A stretch of DNA of 64,000 bases. It comes from Clostridiales bacterium Firm_14 (GTDB taxonomy: Bacteria > Bacillota > Clostridia > Saccharofermentanales > Saccharofermentanaceae). Location: NCBI GenBank assembly GCA_001604135.1, contig LVAT01000005.1:62001-126000 (forward strand), given 5' to 3'. The number at the start of each line of letters is the position of its first letter. Within the stretch, counting starts at the first letter, position 1. Shown piece by piece: positions 40,109 through 47,226 of the stretch. The translations under genes were made by a program, and so were the position numbers. The notes under the pieces were generated by a model that saw nothing but the letters and a program-made list of their open reading frames with translations, ran no database searches and had not been told where the DNA came from.

Positions 40109-41482
40109 ATGAATAATTATGATGTGATCATTATCGGCGCCGGTCCGGGCGGAATATTCTCTGCCTATGAACTCGTTAATCTGAGACCTGATCTTAAAGT
40201 CGCTGTTTTCGAAGCGGGAAAGCCTCTCGAACAACGTAAATGTCCCATCGACGGAGATAAAGTTAAGAGCTGCATCAATTGCCCTTCGTGCGCAATCATG
40301 CGCGGATTCGGCGGAGCAGGCGCTTTCTCGGACGGCAAATATAACATCACAAATGATTTCGGCGGAACCTTGTACGAGCATATCGGCAAGGAGAAAGCAT
40401 TGGAACTCATGAAGTATGTTGACGGAATAAACCTCGCTAACGGCGGTGAGGGAACGAAGCTCTATTCGACAGCAGGTTCTTCATTTAAGAAGATCTGCCT
40501 TGAGAATAAGCTCCATCTGCTTGATGCTTCCGTAAGACATCTCGGTACTGACAAGAACTATCAGGTTCTCGGAAACATCTTTAACGTTCTTAAGGACAAG
40601 GTGGATTTCTTCTTCAATTCACCCGTAGGCGATCTTAAGGTGCTGGATGACGGCACTTATGAAGTCGAATGCGGCGGTGAGTCTTACACATGTAAGAAGT
40701 GCATCGTTTCAGTCGGACGTTCAGGAAGCAAGTGGATCGAGAAGGTATGCAGCGAGCTTGATATCGAGACATATTCCAATAGAGTGGATATCGGTGTCAG
40801 AGTAGAGCTTCCGGCCGTAGTATTTTCCGATCTCACGTCTGAACTCTATGAGAGTAAGATCGTATACCGCACGGAGAAGTTCGAAGACAAGGTAAGAACA
40901 TTCTGCATGAATCCTTACGGCTATGTCGTTACAGAGAATACTAACGGTATCGTAACGGTAAACGGCCACAGCTTCGATAATCCGGATCTCCAGTCTGAGA
41001 ATACAAACTTCGCTTTGCTCGTATCAAAGCACTTCTCTGAACCTTTCAAGGATTCAAACGGCTACGGCGAATCCATAGCAAGGCTTTCCAACATGCTTGG
41101 CGGCGGCGTTATCGTACAGCGTTTCGGTGATCTTACGAGAGGTAGAAGATCCAACACCTCAAGGATCGAAGAGTCGACGGTAAGGCCTACTCTGAAAGCA
41201 ACACCGGGTGATCTGTCACTCGTTCTTCCGAAGAGAATATTAGACGGCATCATCGAGATGATCTATGCGCTCGACAAGATCGCTCCCGGTACTGCAAATG
41301 ACGATACACTGCTCTATGGTGTTGAAGTTAAGTTCTACAACATGGAAGTAGCGATAAATGACAGACTTGAGACGCGCTATCCCGGCCTGTTCGTAATAGG
41401 TGACGGCTCAGGCGTAACGCATTCGCTGTCGCACGCATCTGCGTCCGGCGTATTTGTCGCAAGAGAGATCGCAGAAGAGTAA
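40109..41482 (+). CDS. FAD-dependent dehydrogenase (COG2509-like)
   Basis: A 457-residue NAD(P)/FAD-type flavoprotein. The N-terminal dinucleotide-binding motif is VIIIGAGPGGIFSAYEL at residues 5-21, followed by a Cys-rich block (KSCINCPSCAIMRG) and FGGAGAFSDGKYN, both typical of the uncharacterised FAD dehydrogenases of COG2509. The C-terminal FAD segment is GLFVIGDGSGVTHSLSHASASG. The reaction is unknown; family members are often near sulfur or redox genes, not here. AAAGGA lies 8 bases before ATG 40109; an in-frame ATG at 40091 is rejected because it overlaps that site. It has its own promoter with dyads and its own terminator, so it is a separately regulated single gene. Confidence 0.87.
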   Translation: MNNYDVIIIGAGPGGIFSAYELVNLRPDLKVAVFEAGKPLEQRKCPIDGDKVKSCINCPSCAIMRGFGGAGAFSDGKYNITNDFGGTLYEHIGKEKALELMKYVDGINLANGGEGTKLYSTAGSSFKKICLENKLHLLDASVRHLGTDKNYQVLGNIFNVLKDKVDFFFNSPVGDLKVLDDGTYEVECGGESYTCKKCIVSVGRSGSKWIEKVCSELDIETYSNRVDIGVRVELPAVVFSDLTSELYESKIVYRTEKFEDKVRTFCMNPYGYVVTENTNGIVTVNGHSFDNPDLQSENTNFALLVSKHFSEPFKDSNGYGESIARLSNMLGGGVIVQRFGDLTRGRRSNTSRIEESTVRPTLKATPGDLSLVLPKRILDGIIEMIYALDKIAPGTANDDTLLYGVEVKFYNMEVAINDRLETRYPGLFVIGDGSGVTHSLSHASASGVFVAREIAEE

Positions 41483-41504
41483 AGACACTGAACTTAAAAA
41501 GTAA

Positions 41505-41534
41505 GGGGCTGCCTCATAGTGAGACAGCCCCTTT
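41505..41534 (+). terminator. Rho-independent terminator (GGGCTGCCTC family)
   Basis: GGGGCTGCCTC (41505-41515) pairs with GAGACAGCCCC (41521-41531) with one mismatch around ATAGT and is followed by TTT. It lies after the FAD gene and may also serve the DUF1508 gene that converges from the other side. Confidence 0.8.
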
Positions 41535-41554
41535 AGTTGGAAACTAAGATTTAA

Positions 41555-41923
41555 TTACTTCTTTTCTTCGATCTTTGATGCAGCGTTCTTCTTAACGGAT
41601 TCGACACCCTTAAGGCAGCTGTCGACCTTTGAATAACCTTCGCTTGTAGCAATGATCTGTCCGTTCTTAGCCTTTAAGCGGAAGCGGAATTCACCCTTCT
41701 TGTCCTTATAAACTTCGAACTTAGGATTTAACTCTGTCTTGAAGTCCTTTACTGTCTGGTTCTCGATGTTAGCAACAGGTGCATTTGCAGTAACAGATGC
41801 GATGCCGTTCTTAGCTGTTGCGATCGATTTGTAAAGCTGGCTGGAGGCGATAACTTCGCCGTTGCTGGCAACAAGATTGAACTTAAAACCATTCTTTGCT
41901 TCTGATAATACGTACTTTGCCAT
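41555..41923 (-). CDS. DUF1508 (YegP-like) double-repeat protein
   Basis: A 122-residue protein made of two copies of the DUF1508 unit: residues 2-50 (GFKFNLVASNGEVIASSQLY) and 64-115 (EFRFRLKAKNGQIIATSEGY), each of about 50 residues with the FxxKAxNGQ/EIIAxSxxY pattern. The family is widespread, small and cytosolic with unknown function. The last residues are Lys/Ala/Glu rich (VKKNAASKIEEKK). AGGAGG lies 6 bases before ATG 41923 and a good promoter lies upstream, so strong expression is plausible. Confidence 0.9.
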   Translation of the reverse strand: MAKYVLSEAKNGFKFNLVASNGEVIASSQLYKSIATAKNGIASVTANAPVANIENQTVKDFKTELNPKFEVYKDKKGEFRFRLKAKNGQIIATSEGYSKVDSCLKGVESVKKNAASKIEEKK

Positions 41924-41969
41924 AATTAACCTCCTGACATAAAGACTGTATAGTTATTAAAGTAATTTT

Positions 41970-41998
41970 ATAATAGCAAAACAATCTGTTCAGGACAA
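41970..41998 (-). promoter_or_regulatory. Promoter of the DUF1508 gene
   Basis: On the minus strand, -35 TTGTCC (41998-41993), a 17-base spacer and -10 TATTAT (41975-41970). It lies in the short gap after the ABC/CPBP fusion gene. Confidence 0.6.
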
Positions 41999-42011
41999 CA
42001 CCGAAAAGTAG

Positions 42012-44354
42012 TTATTTACGGGCTTTTCGGGATTTTGATATAAGCAATATGATTATGATGACAAGGCAGACTGAGGTAACTGCCGTTGTTGCAAGACCGC
42101 CCTCAGGTCCGAATGCACCGCCGGTAATGAGAGAAGTGGCATCCTTGCTGTAAAGGATCTTAAATACCGTGTTCGAAGCTTCATTACCTGATACCTGGAG
42201 TCCGTAGATGTTGCCCTGTGTAAGGTTCCACGCTGTATGCATAGCCGAAGTCATCCAGATATCACCCGTATAGAGATAGATCAATGCGAAAAGAACTGCT
42301 ATCAGTACGAGGTTAATTGAAGCAAGCGGAGTAAATCCGGGGTTCAGCGAGTGGAATGCAGAGAACAGGATCGAGGATATGATGACGCCTACGGCAACCT
42401 TATATCTCTTGTTGAAGGCGGGGATCATGTAACCTCTGAACATCAATTCCTCAGATGCGCCCTGAGGGAACCACATGAAGAGATTGAAGATGAATGCTCC
42501 GATGCCTGAAGCGCTGAGATTAAATCCCGAGAAGGATATCTGGCCTGTAAGTACCATTACTGATATTGTTGCGGTCATCATTAAGAAACCGAACAGGAAG
42601 CCGAGACCGTAGTGTACCGCGATGTGCTTTCCGTTCGTGAGAGGATAGCCGCATGCACCGATCTTATTCCTGATGCCCTTGATCTTCCAGACTCTTCCGG
42701 CGTGGATGAAGTATGTGATGATGATAAGGATATATCCTATTGTCATCATGACAAGGAAGAGCGGATCCTTGAAGAAAATGCCGAAGATCTCAAATGTCTT
42801 GTTGAAGATGTCTTCCACTGTTCCTACATTAGCGAGATCCTGAATGAATGAAGAGTATTCGGGTTTTCTCATATAGGAGACAACAACAGGGATCATTGCA
42901 AGGAATTGATAGAACGACAATACAACGAGAGGGTAGAAGAGTTCTGTAATGAAGTAACTGAAATCGTCGGATGCCTTATTGAATCGCTGCATCAGAGATG
43001 ATTTGCCGCCTTCGCGGTAGCGCTTGACTTCTTTCGCATCAACAGTATCGATCGAGACGGTATAGCGTTCGCTGTGAAGGAGCTTCTCGGTAACGAACAG
43101 GATTATTGCCGTAAGGATAAGTGTAGCAGCCGAGCTTACAAGAAGGCCCGGAACATGGACGTTGCCTGTAAGGATCTCGCCGATTCCGTAGAACTGTCCG
43201 TGAACGGGCAGGAACAGATAGAAATCCTCTCTTTCTGATACTGACTGAATGCAGGTGACGCAGACAGCTACAAGGATCAGGAAGATAGGAAGGAATGCGG
43301 TCTGAGCCGATACAACCGTATCGTTGATCACGGATATCATGATTGTTACTGATGCGATGAATATTGCAAGAACGATCAGATACAGATACATAGCGAGTAT
43401 GGCACCGACGTTAAACTGACCGACTAATAGGGAAGAGACCGTCGCCACTATTAATGCGGGTATCAGCGTCTTGATAACGACTCCGCCGAGATATCCTAAG
43501 ACGATCGCGTATCTGGGAAGCGGAGTAAGAAGGATTCCCGTAAATGTTCCGCGTTCTTTCTGTCCGGCGATGACATTGGTACCGATGCTCATTGAAGAAT
43601 AGAGCAGGATTATGAACAGCAGGATGGGAACGAACGTCCTGCTCATAGTATTAATAAATGCCTTGATCCCGTATTCGCTCTCTTCGGTCGTGATAGGGTC
43701 ATTGATGATCTGAGAGTCTGTTACTGATGTTATCTTAAGACCGTAATCTGCGCGGAGCTTGCCCTGATAAGCTTCCATGTATTCTTCAATGAAGCCGTTC
43801 TTCATCTCGGAATATTCCATGGAATTAGTTCTGTAGTAAGTAAGGATCTGAGGCTTGATATCAGTGCTGCCGTCCTGTCTTTCCCTTATCTGTTCATCGA
43901 AATCTTTAGGGAAGACGATAGTAAGATAGGCATCGTTATCTCTCATCCATTTGCCGAAAGTAACGAAGTCGTAAAGGGCATCCGTATCTTTATATATGAA
44001 TTCAGTCCAGCCGTAACCATCGTAGCGGTATTCGAAGAACATCATGTTGCGCCAGTTTTCTAAGAAATTATAACGGTCACCGTATGTTTTGGACCTTTCA
44101 TCACGTTGTTTCTGGGTCTGTTCATTATATTCAACGAATGAATCAGGCGCATTTACGACAACAACGTTATAGACTTCATCGCTGAAGAGATGATAAGGGA
44201 ACCACCAGAAGATAAATGAAGTGGCACTGCATGCAACGGCAACGACGAATAAAACAGAGATCAGGAAAGCAGCAGATGAGGCTTCTGCGCCCATCTGTCC
44301 TCTCTTGCGGAAGAAACTTCCTATTATTGTTCTGATTCCCCGTCCTGCGTTCAT
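42012..44354 (-). CDS. ABC-2 permease fused to a CPBP intramembrane protease domain
   Basis: A 780-residue membrane protein. The N-terminal part (1-430) is a NatB/ABC-2 exporter subunit: helix 1, a large external domain of about 180 residues, then five helices starting with FVPILLFIILLYSSMSIGTN and QKERGTFTGILLTPL, the typical ABC-2 block. After a linker and three or four helices the C-terminal part (about 590-780) is a CPBP domain with EE at about 635-636 (ASEELMFRGYM), His in FSAFHSLNPG and the third motif TAMHTAWNL. The family motifs are intact, so proteolytic activity is possible. It is the last gene of the three-gene ABC operon (13 bases after the ATPase). Such natB-CPBP fusions occur in other Bacillota; the exported substrate is unknown. 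Confidence 0.85.
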   Translation of the reverse strand: MNAGRGIRTIIGSFFRKRGQMGAEASSAAFLISVLFVVAVACSATSFIFWWFPYHLFSDEVYNVVVVNAPDSFVEYNEQTQKQRDERSKTYGDRYNFLENWRNMMFFEYRYDGYGWTEFIYKDTDALYDFVTFGKWMRDNDAYLTIVFPKDFDEQIRERQDGSTDIKPQILTYYRTNSMEYSEMKNGFIEEYMEAYQGKLRADYGLKITSVTDSQIINDPITTEESEYGIKAFINTMSRTFVPILLFIILLYSSMSIGTNVIAGQKERGTFTGILLTPLPRYAIVLGYLGGVVIKTLIPALIVATVSSLLVGQFNVGAILAMYLYLIVLAIFIASVTIMISVINDTVVSAQTAFLPIFLILVAVCVTCIQSVSEREDFYLFLPVHGQFYGIGEILTGNVHVPGLLVSSAATLILTAIILFVTEKLLHSERYTVSIDTVDAKEVKRYREGGKSSLMQRFNKASDDFSYFITELFYPLVVLSFYQFLAMIPVVVSYMRKPEYSSFIQDLANVGTVEDIFNKTFEIFGIFFKDPLFLVMMTIGYILIIITYFIHAGRVWKIKGIRNKIGACGYPLTNGKHIAVHYGLGFLFGFLMMTATISVMVLTGQISFSGFNLSASGIGAFIFNLFMWFPQGASEELMFRGYMIPAFNKRYKVAVGVIISSILFSAFHSLNPGFTPLASINLVLIAVLFALIYLYTGDIWMTSAMHTAWNLTQGNIYGLQVSGNEASNTVFKILYSKDATSLITGGAFGPEGGLATTAVTSVCLVIIIILLISKSRKARK

Positions 44355-44366
44355 AAATACCTTTTC

Positions 44367-45098
44367 TTATTCAACGTGATTTTCTACGTAGATCTTGAAG
44401 AATGCATTCTCAAAAGTCTCTACATCAGCCTGCTTTATGAGCTCATCAACTGTTCCCTGTGCAGCGATCCTGCCGTCTACCAATATCGCGATCTCATCGC
44501 AGAGCTCTTCTGCTACTGAGAAGATGTGGGTCGAGAGGATGATCGCATGTCCTTTTGCCTTAAGCTCTTTGAGATAATCCGTAACCTGCTTTGATGTCAG
44601 GATATCGAGTCCGTTCGTAGGCTCATCGAAAATGATGACCGGCGGGTTATGGATAAGGCTTATCGCGATCGAGATCTTCTGCTTCATGCCTGTTGATAAT
44701 TCGTTGATCCTCTTGTCAGCGAAGGGAAGGATGCCGAATCTGGCAAAGCTCTCGTCCTTTCTGTCTTTGAGATCCTTTTCCGGGATATCGTAAAGCTTAG
44801 CGAAGAAATCAAATAAGTTGTTAGGCGTAGACAAAGGATCGAGTTTTATCTCGTTTGTGAGAAATCCTATCTTTCGATGTATCTCCAGAAGATCCTTATC
44901 TGCTGAAAGACCGTCAATGAGGATCTGCCCTGATGTAGGCTTCATAAGAGTTGCGATCATCTGCATCAGTGTCGTCTTGCCGGCGCCGTTAGGTCCTAAG
45001 AGACCAAATATCTGACCCTCGTGCACTTCAAAGCTGACGCCTTTGATCGTCTCGTGTTCTTTGGTGTAACTCTTGTGAACATCAACTAACTGGATCAT
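44367..45098 (-). CDS. ABC transporter ATP-binding protein (NatA-like)
   Basis: A 243-residue ATPase with Walker A GLLGPNGAGKTT, the Q-loop region KIGFLTNEIKLDPLSTP, signature LSTGMKQKISIAISL, Walker B VIIFDEPTNGLDI and the His switch AIILSTHIF. The LSTGM signature and short length fit NatA-type sodium or drug exporters. It sits between two permeases: it starts inside the last codons of the upstream permease (4-base overlap) and is followed by the permease-CPBP fusion. The complex is probably an asymmetric exporter of two different membrane subunits. Confidence 0.95.
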   Translation of the reverse strand: MIQLVDVHKSYTKEHETIKGVSFEVHEGQIFGLLGPNGAGKTTLMQMIATLMKPTSGQILIDGLSADKDLLEIHRKIGFLTNEIKLDPLSTPNNLFDFFAKLYDIPEKDLKDRKDESFARFGILPFADKRINELSTGMKQKISIAISLIHNPPVIIFDEPTNGLDILTSKQVTDYLKELKAKGHAIILSTHIFSVAEELCDEIAILVDGRIAAQGTVDELIKQADVETFENAFFKIYVENHVE

Positions 45099-46354
45099 AT
45101 ATTTTCCTCTTTCTTAAACGTAGCTCTTAAAACCCAAAGCGCGATACCGAGATTTAACAGATAGATCAGTAATACGTGCCATGTCTTGTTCTGTGCATTG
45201 AATGTCTCCGCGATCAAGGCCATCGTATTATGGAGCGGTATGAAGTATTCCAAAGTTACCGGCCTTGTTCCTCTGAACATCTGAATGAAGAAATCACCGA
45301 GGAAATAAATAAGCGGCAGCTGTAGGTTCACCGTGATGTCCTGCATTCTCCTCAATTGGAATGTAGTGCTTATGCAGACCGCAGTCATGAGAAGGACTGT
45401 TATCGGAATGCTTCCCAATACGATGAAGAGTTCTGCCGGAGTAAGAAGCATGCCGAAGGGGAGAAGCGACATCGCGTCATTGCTCCTGTTGATCCATGAA
45501 GAGAAGAACAGAAGGAGCATCGTTATTACTGTGGAACATGAGACGATGACATTTATCGCAAGTATCTTTCCCCAGTAGATCTTTCTTCTTGATACAGGCG
45601 TCATTATGAGCTTTGCCATAAAGCCTCTGTCACGCTCTGATGCGAACATGTCGCTTACAAGTGAATATACACAGTAATACATCATTATCATGAGTACTCC
45701 CGGTACGACTCTTGATGCGGCGGTGTTTGCAGTGGTCCTGTAATCTTGAAAATCGGTTACAGGATTAAAACTGTCTGTCTCGAAAAGAGAACTTCCCACA
45801 ACAGAATAATCTCCGCCGAGTTTGTCTATAAGGCTCGCCTGGTAATCATTGAGCACGCCTTCTTTCAGCTGTTCGGCGCGTGCTTCCATTGTAAGCGAGT
45901 TTGCATCATAAGCGACATAGACAACAGCTCTGCTTTCAGCCTTAGTGTTGTCAGCGGAGATCTCTTTATAATAATTTCTTACCTCATCATCAAAATCTAC
46001 AAGCGGATCACCCGAATAGAAATAGCAGATGAGCATGCCCTTGCGGAGCTGCCTGTTATAGGAATCCCTGTCGCGCATGATGTCGGCGAATTCCTGATAT
46101 GTTTTGTAATCATATGTATATACTCTGGCGTCTACTGTCTCATCTACATAAGTCCTGAATGATTCGGGCGCGCCGACAACCGTGACAGGCTTTTTGTTCA
46201 ACGATCCTGTTGACATGTAGTTTACGAGAAGGGGGAAAACATTAAGCGCAACCATCAACAGTAAAGCCGGAAGAAGAAACAATGCAACGGTTCTTCTCCA
46301 GCTCGAAAAGAGTTTTTTAATTTCCCAAATAAAAACTGTGATGATCTTGTTCAT
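45095..46354 (-). CDS. ABC-2 type permease (NatB-like)
   Basis: A 419-residue ABC-2 permease with helix 1 at about 20-42, a large external domain (about 45-190), then five helices. Marks include RVVPGVLMIMMYYCVYSLVS and FASERDRGFMAKLIMTPVSR, the conserved coupling-loop block. It is the first gene of the natB-natA-natB/CPBP operon. Start: ATG 46354 is preferred to GTG 46360, because TACAAT ends exactly six bases before the ATG and no ribosome binding site exists for either; the transcript is probably leaderless. Confidence 0.88.
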   Translation of the reverse strand: MNKIITVFIWEIKKLFSSWRRTVALFLLPALLLMVALNVFPLLVNYMSTGSLNKKPVTVVGAPESFRTYVDETVDARVYTYDYKTYQEFADIMRDRDSYNRQLRKGMLICYFYSGDPLVDFDDEVRNYYKEISADNTKAESRAVVYVAYDANSLTMEARAEQLKEGVLNDYQASLIDKLGGDYSVVGSSLFETDSFNPVTDFQDYRTTANTAASRVVPGVLMIMMYYCVYSLVSDMFASERDRGFMAKLIMTPVSRRKIYWGKILAINVIVSCSTVITMLLLFFSSWINRSNDAMSLLPFGMLLTPAELFIVLGSIPITVLLMTAVCISTTFQLRRMQDITVNLQLPLIYFLGDFFIQMFRGTRPVTLEYFIPLHNTMALIAETFNAQNKTWHVLLIYLLNLGIALWVLRATFKKEENI

Positions 46355-46360
46355 ATGCAC

Positions 46361-46389
46361 ATTGTATTTTAACTCAAAAATTTTTTCTA
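46361..46389 (-). promoter_or_regulatory. Promoter with -10 six bases before ATG (putative leaderless)
   Basis: On the minus strand, -35 TAGAAA (46389-46384), a 17-base spacer and -10 TACAAT (46366-46361), then GTGCAT and ATG at 46354. Transcription should begin at the ATG. Confidence 0.5.
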
Positions 46390-46522
46390 TTAGATAAAAT
46401 GAATTTTTGTATAAGAAATGGTTAAGGCGAAAAACCGCAAACGTAATGTTTTATGTGTATAAACTGAACAAATGGAAAAACGGAATTCTGTTTATTCTTG
46501 CAAAAATTATAAAAAATGTTTG

Positions 46523-46551
46523 TTGACACAAAATATAAAGAAATGTAGATT
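46523..46551 (+). promoter_or_regulatory. Promoter of the histone-like gene
   Basis: Perfect -35 TTGACA (46523-46528), a 17-base spacer and -10 TAGATT (46546-46551). The region is very AT-rich. The predicted start is near 46558, which puts the tandem repeat in the 5' leader. Confidence 0.6.
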
Positions 46552-46553
46552 TA

Positions 46554-46594
46554 TTATATCCAAACAAGGAAAAGTTATATCCAAACAAGGAAAA
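46554..46594 (+). repeat. 20-bp tandem direct repeat in the histone-like gene leader
   Basis: Two exact copies of a 20-base unit with core ATCCAAACAAGG lie at 46554-46573 and 46575-46594, one base apart (21-base period, two helical turns). Each ends in AAGGAAAA. They lie between the -10 and the ribosome binding site (GGAGG at 46600-46604). Confidence 0.9.
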
Positions 46595-46613
46595 ATACGG
46601 AGGTTCTTTTAGT

Positions 46614-47120
46614 ATGGATACAGAAAAGAAAGATGTTAAGGTTGAAGCTGCTGTAGCTGCTCCTGCTGCTGCACCTGTTAAGGCAGAAGCTAAGAAGCCC
46701 GCTGCAAAGAAGGCTGCTGCTAAGAAGCCCGCTGCAAAGAAGGCTGCTGCTAAGAAGCCTGCTGCAAAGAAGGCTGCTCCTAAGGCTGACGCTAAGAAGG
46801 CTGAGGCTAAGAAGGCTGCTCCTGCAAAGAAGGCTGCTGCTAAGAAGCCCGCTGCAAAGAAGGCCGCTGCTCCCGCAAAGAAGGCTGCTGCTAAGAAGGC
46901 TGCTCCTGCAAAGAAGGCTGCTGCTAAGAAGCCCGTTGCAAAGAAGGCTGCAAAGAAGGCTGCTGCTCCTAAGAAGGTTGACATCATCTTCCAGATCGAT
47001 GGTCAGGAAATCTCTGCTGCTGCTATCGCAAAGAAGCTTCCTAAGGCAGGCAAGATCTATGTTGTTGCTGCTGAGAAGAAGGCTTACGATGTTGACGGTA
47101 AGGGTGTAGACCTCTTCTAA
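46614..47120 (+). CDS. Histone H1-like Ala/Lys-rich protein with DUF6465-like C-terminus
   Basis: A 168-residue basic protein. Residues 1-25 are mixed (MDTEKKDVKVEAAVAAPAAA). Residues about 26-120 are a low-complexity run of AAKKPAAKKA and APAKKAAAKK units, like the tail of eukaryotic H1 or the bacterial Hc1/AlgP type, expected to bind and condense DNA or bind RNA and polyphosphate. The last 48 residues form a small compact domain (VDIIFQIDGQEISAAAIAKK, then GKIYVVAAEKKAYDVDGKGV) resembling DUF6465 proteins of Clostridia. GGAGG lies 9 bases before ATG 46614, and a good promoter and strong terminator frame a single-gene unit likely to be highly expressed. The same basic tail type occurs on PPK at 53692. 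Confidence 0.88.
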   Translation: MDTEKKDVKVEAAVAAPAAAPVKAEAKKPAAKKAAAKKPAAKKAAAKKPAAKKAAPKADAKKAEAKKAAPAKKAAAKKPAAKKAAAPAKKAAAKKAAPAKKAAAKKPVAKKAAKKAAAPKKVDIIFQIDGQEISAAAIAKKLPKAGKIYVVAAEKKAYDVDGKGVDLF

Positions 47121-47146
47121 TTTCGAATAGCAATTAGAATGAATCA

Positions 47147-47178
47147 GGGTTGTCTCTTTTTGGGACAACCCTTTTTTT
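47147..47178 (+). terminator. Rho-independent terminator of the histone-like gene
   Basis: GGGTTGTC (47147-47154) pairs with GACAACCC (47164-47171) and is followed by TTTTTTT. Confidence 0.92.
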
Positions 47179-47226
47179 ATGACTGTGATAAAATGATTGC
47201 CGAATTAACACACTTGAGGATATAAA

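Noticed and set aside
46451-47168. Long minus-strand ORFs rich in Phe/Ala or Leu/Ser opposite the histone-like gene
   Set aside because: They are the complement of the GCT-AAG repeat; low complexity with no ribosome binding site, and the plus-strand gene has promoter, Shine-Dalgarno and terminator.
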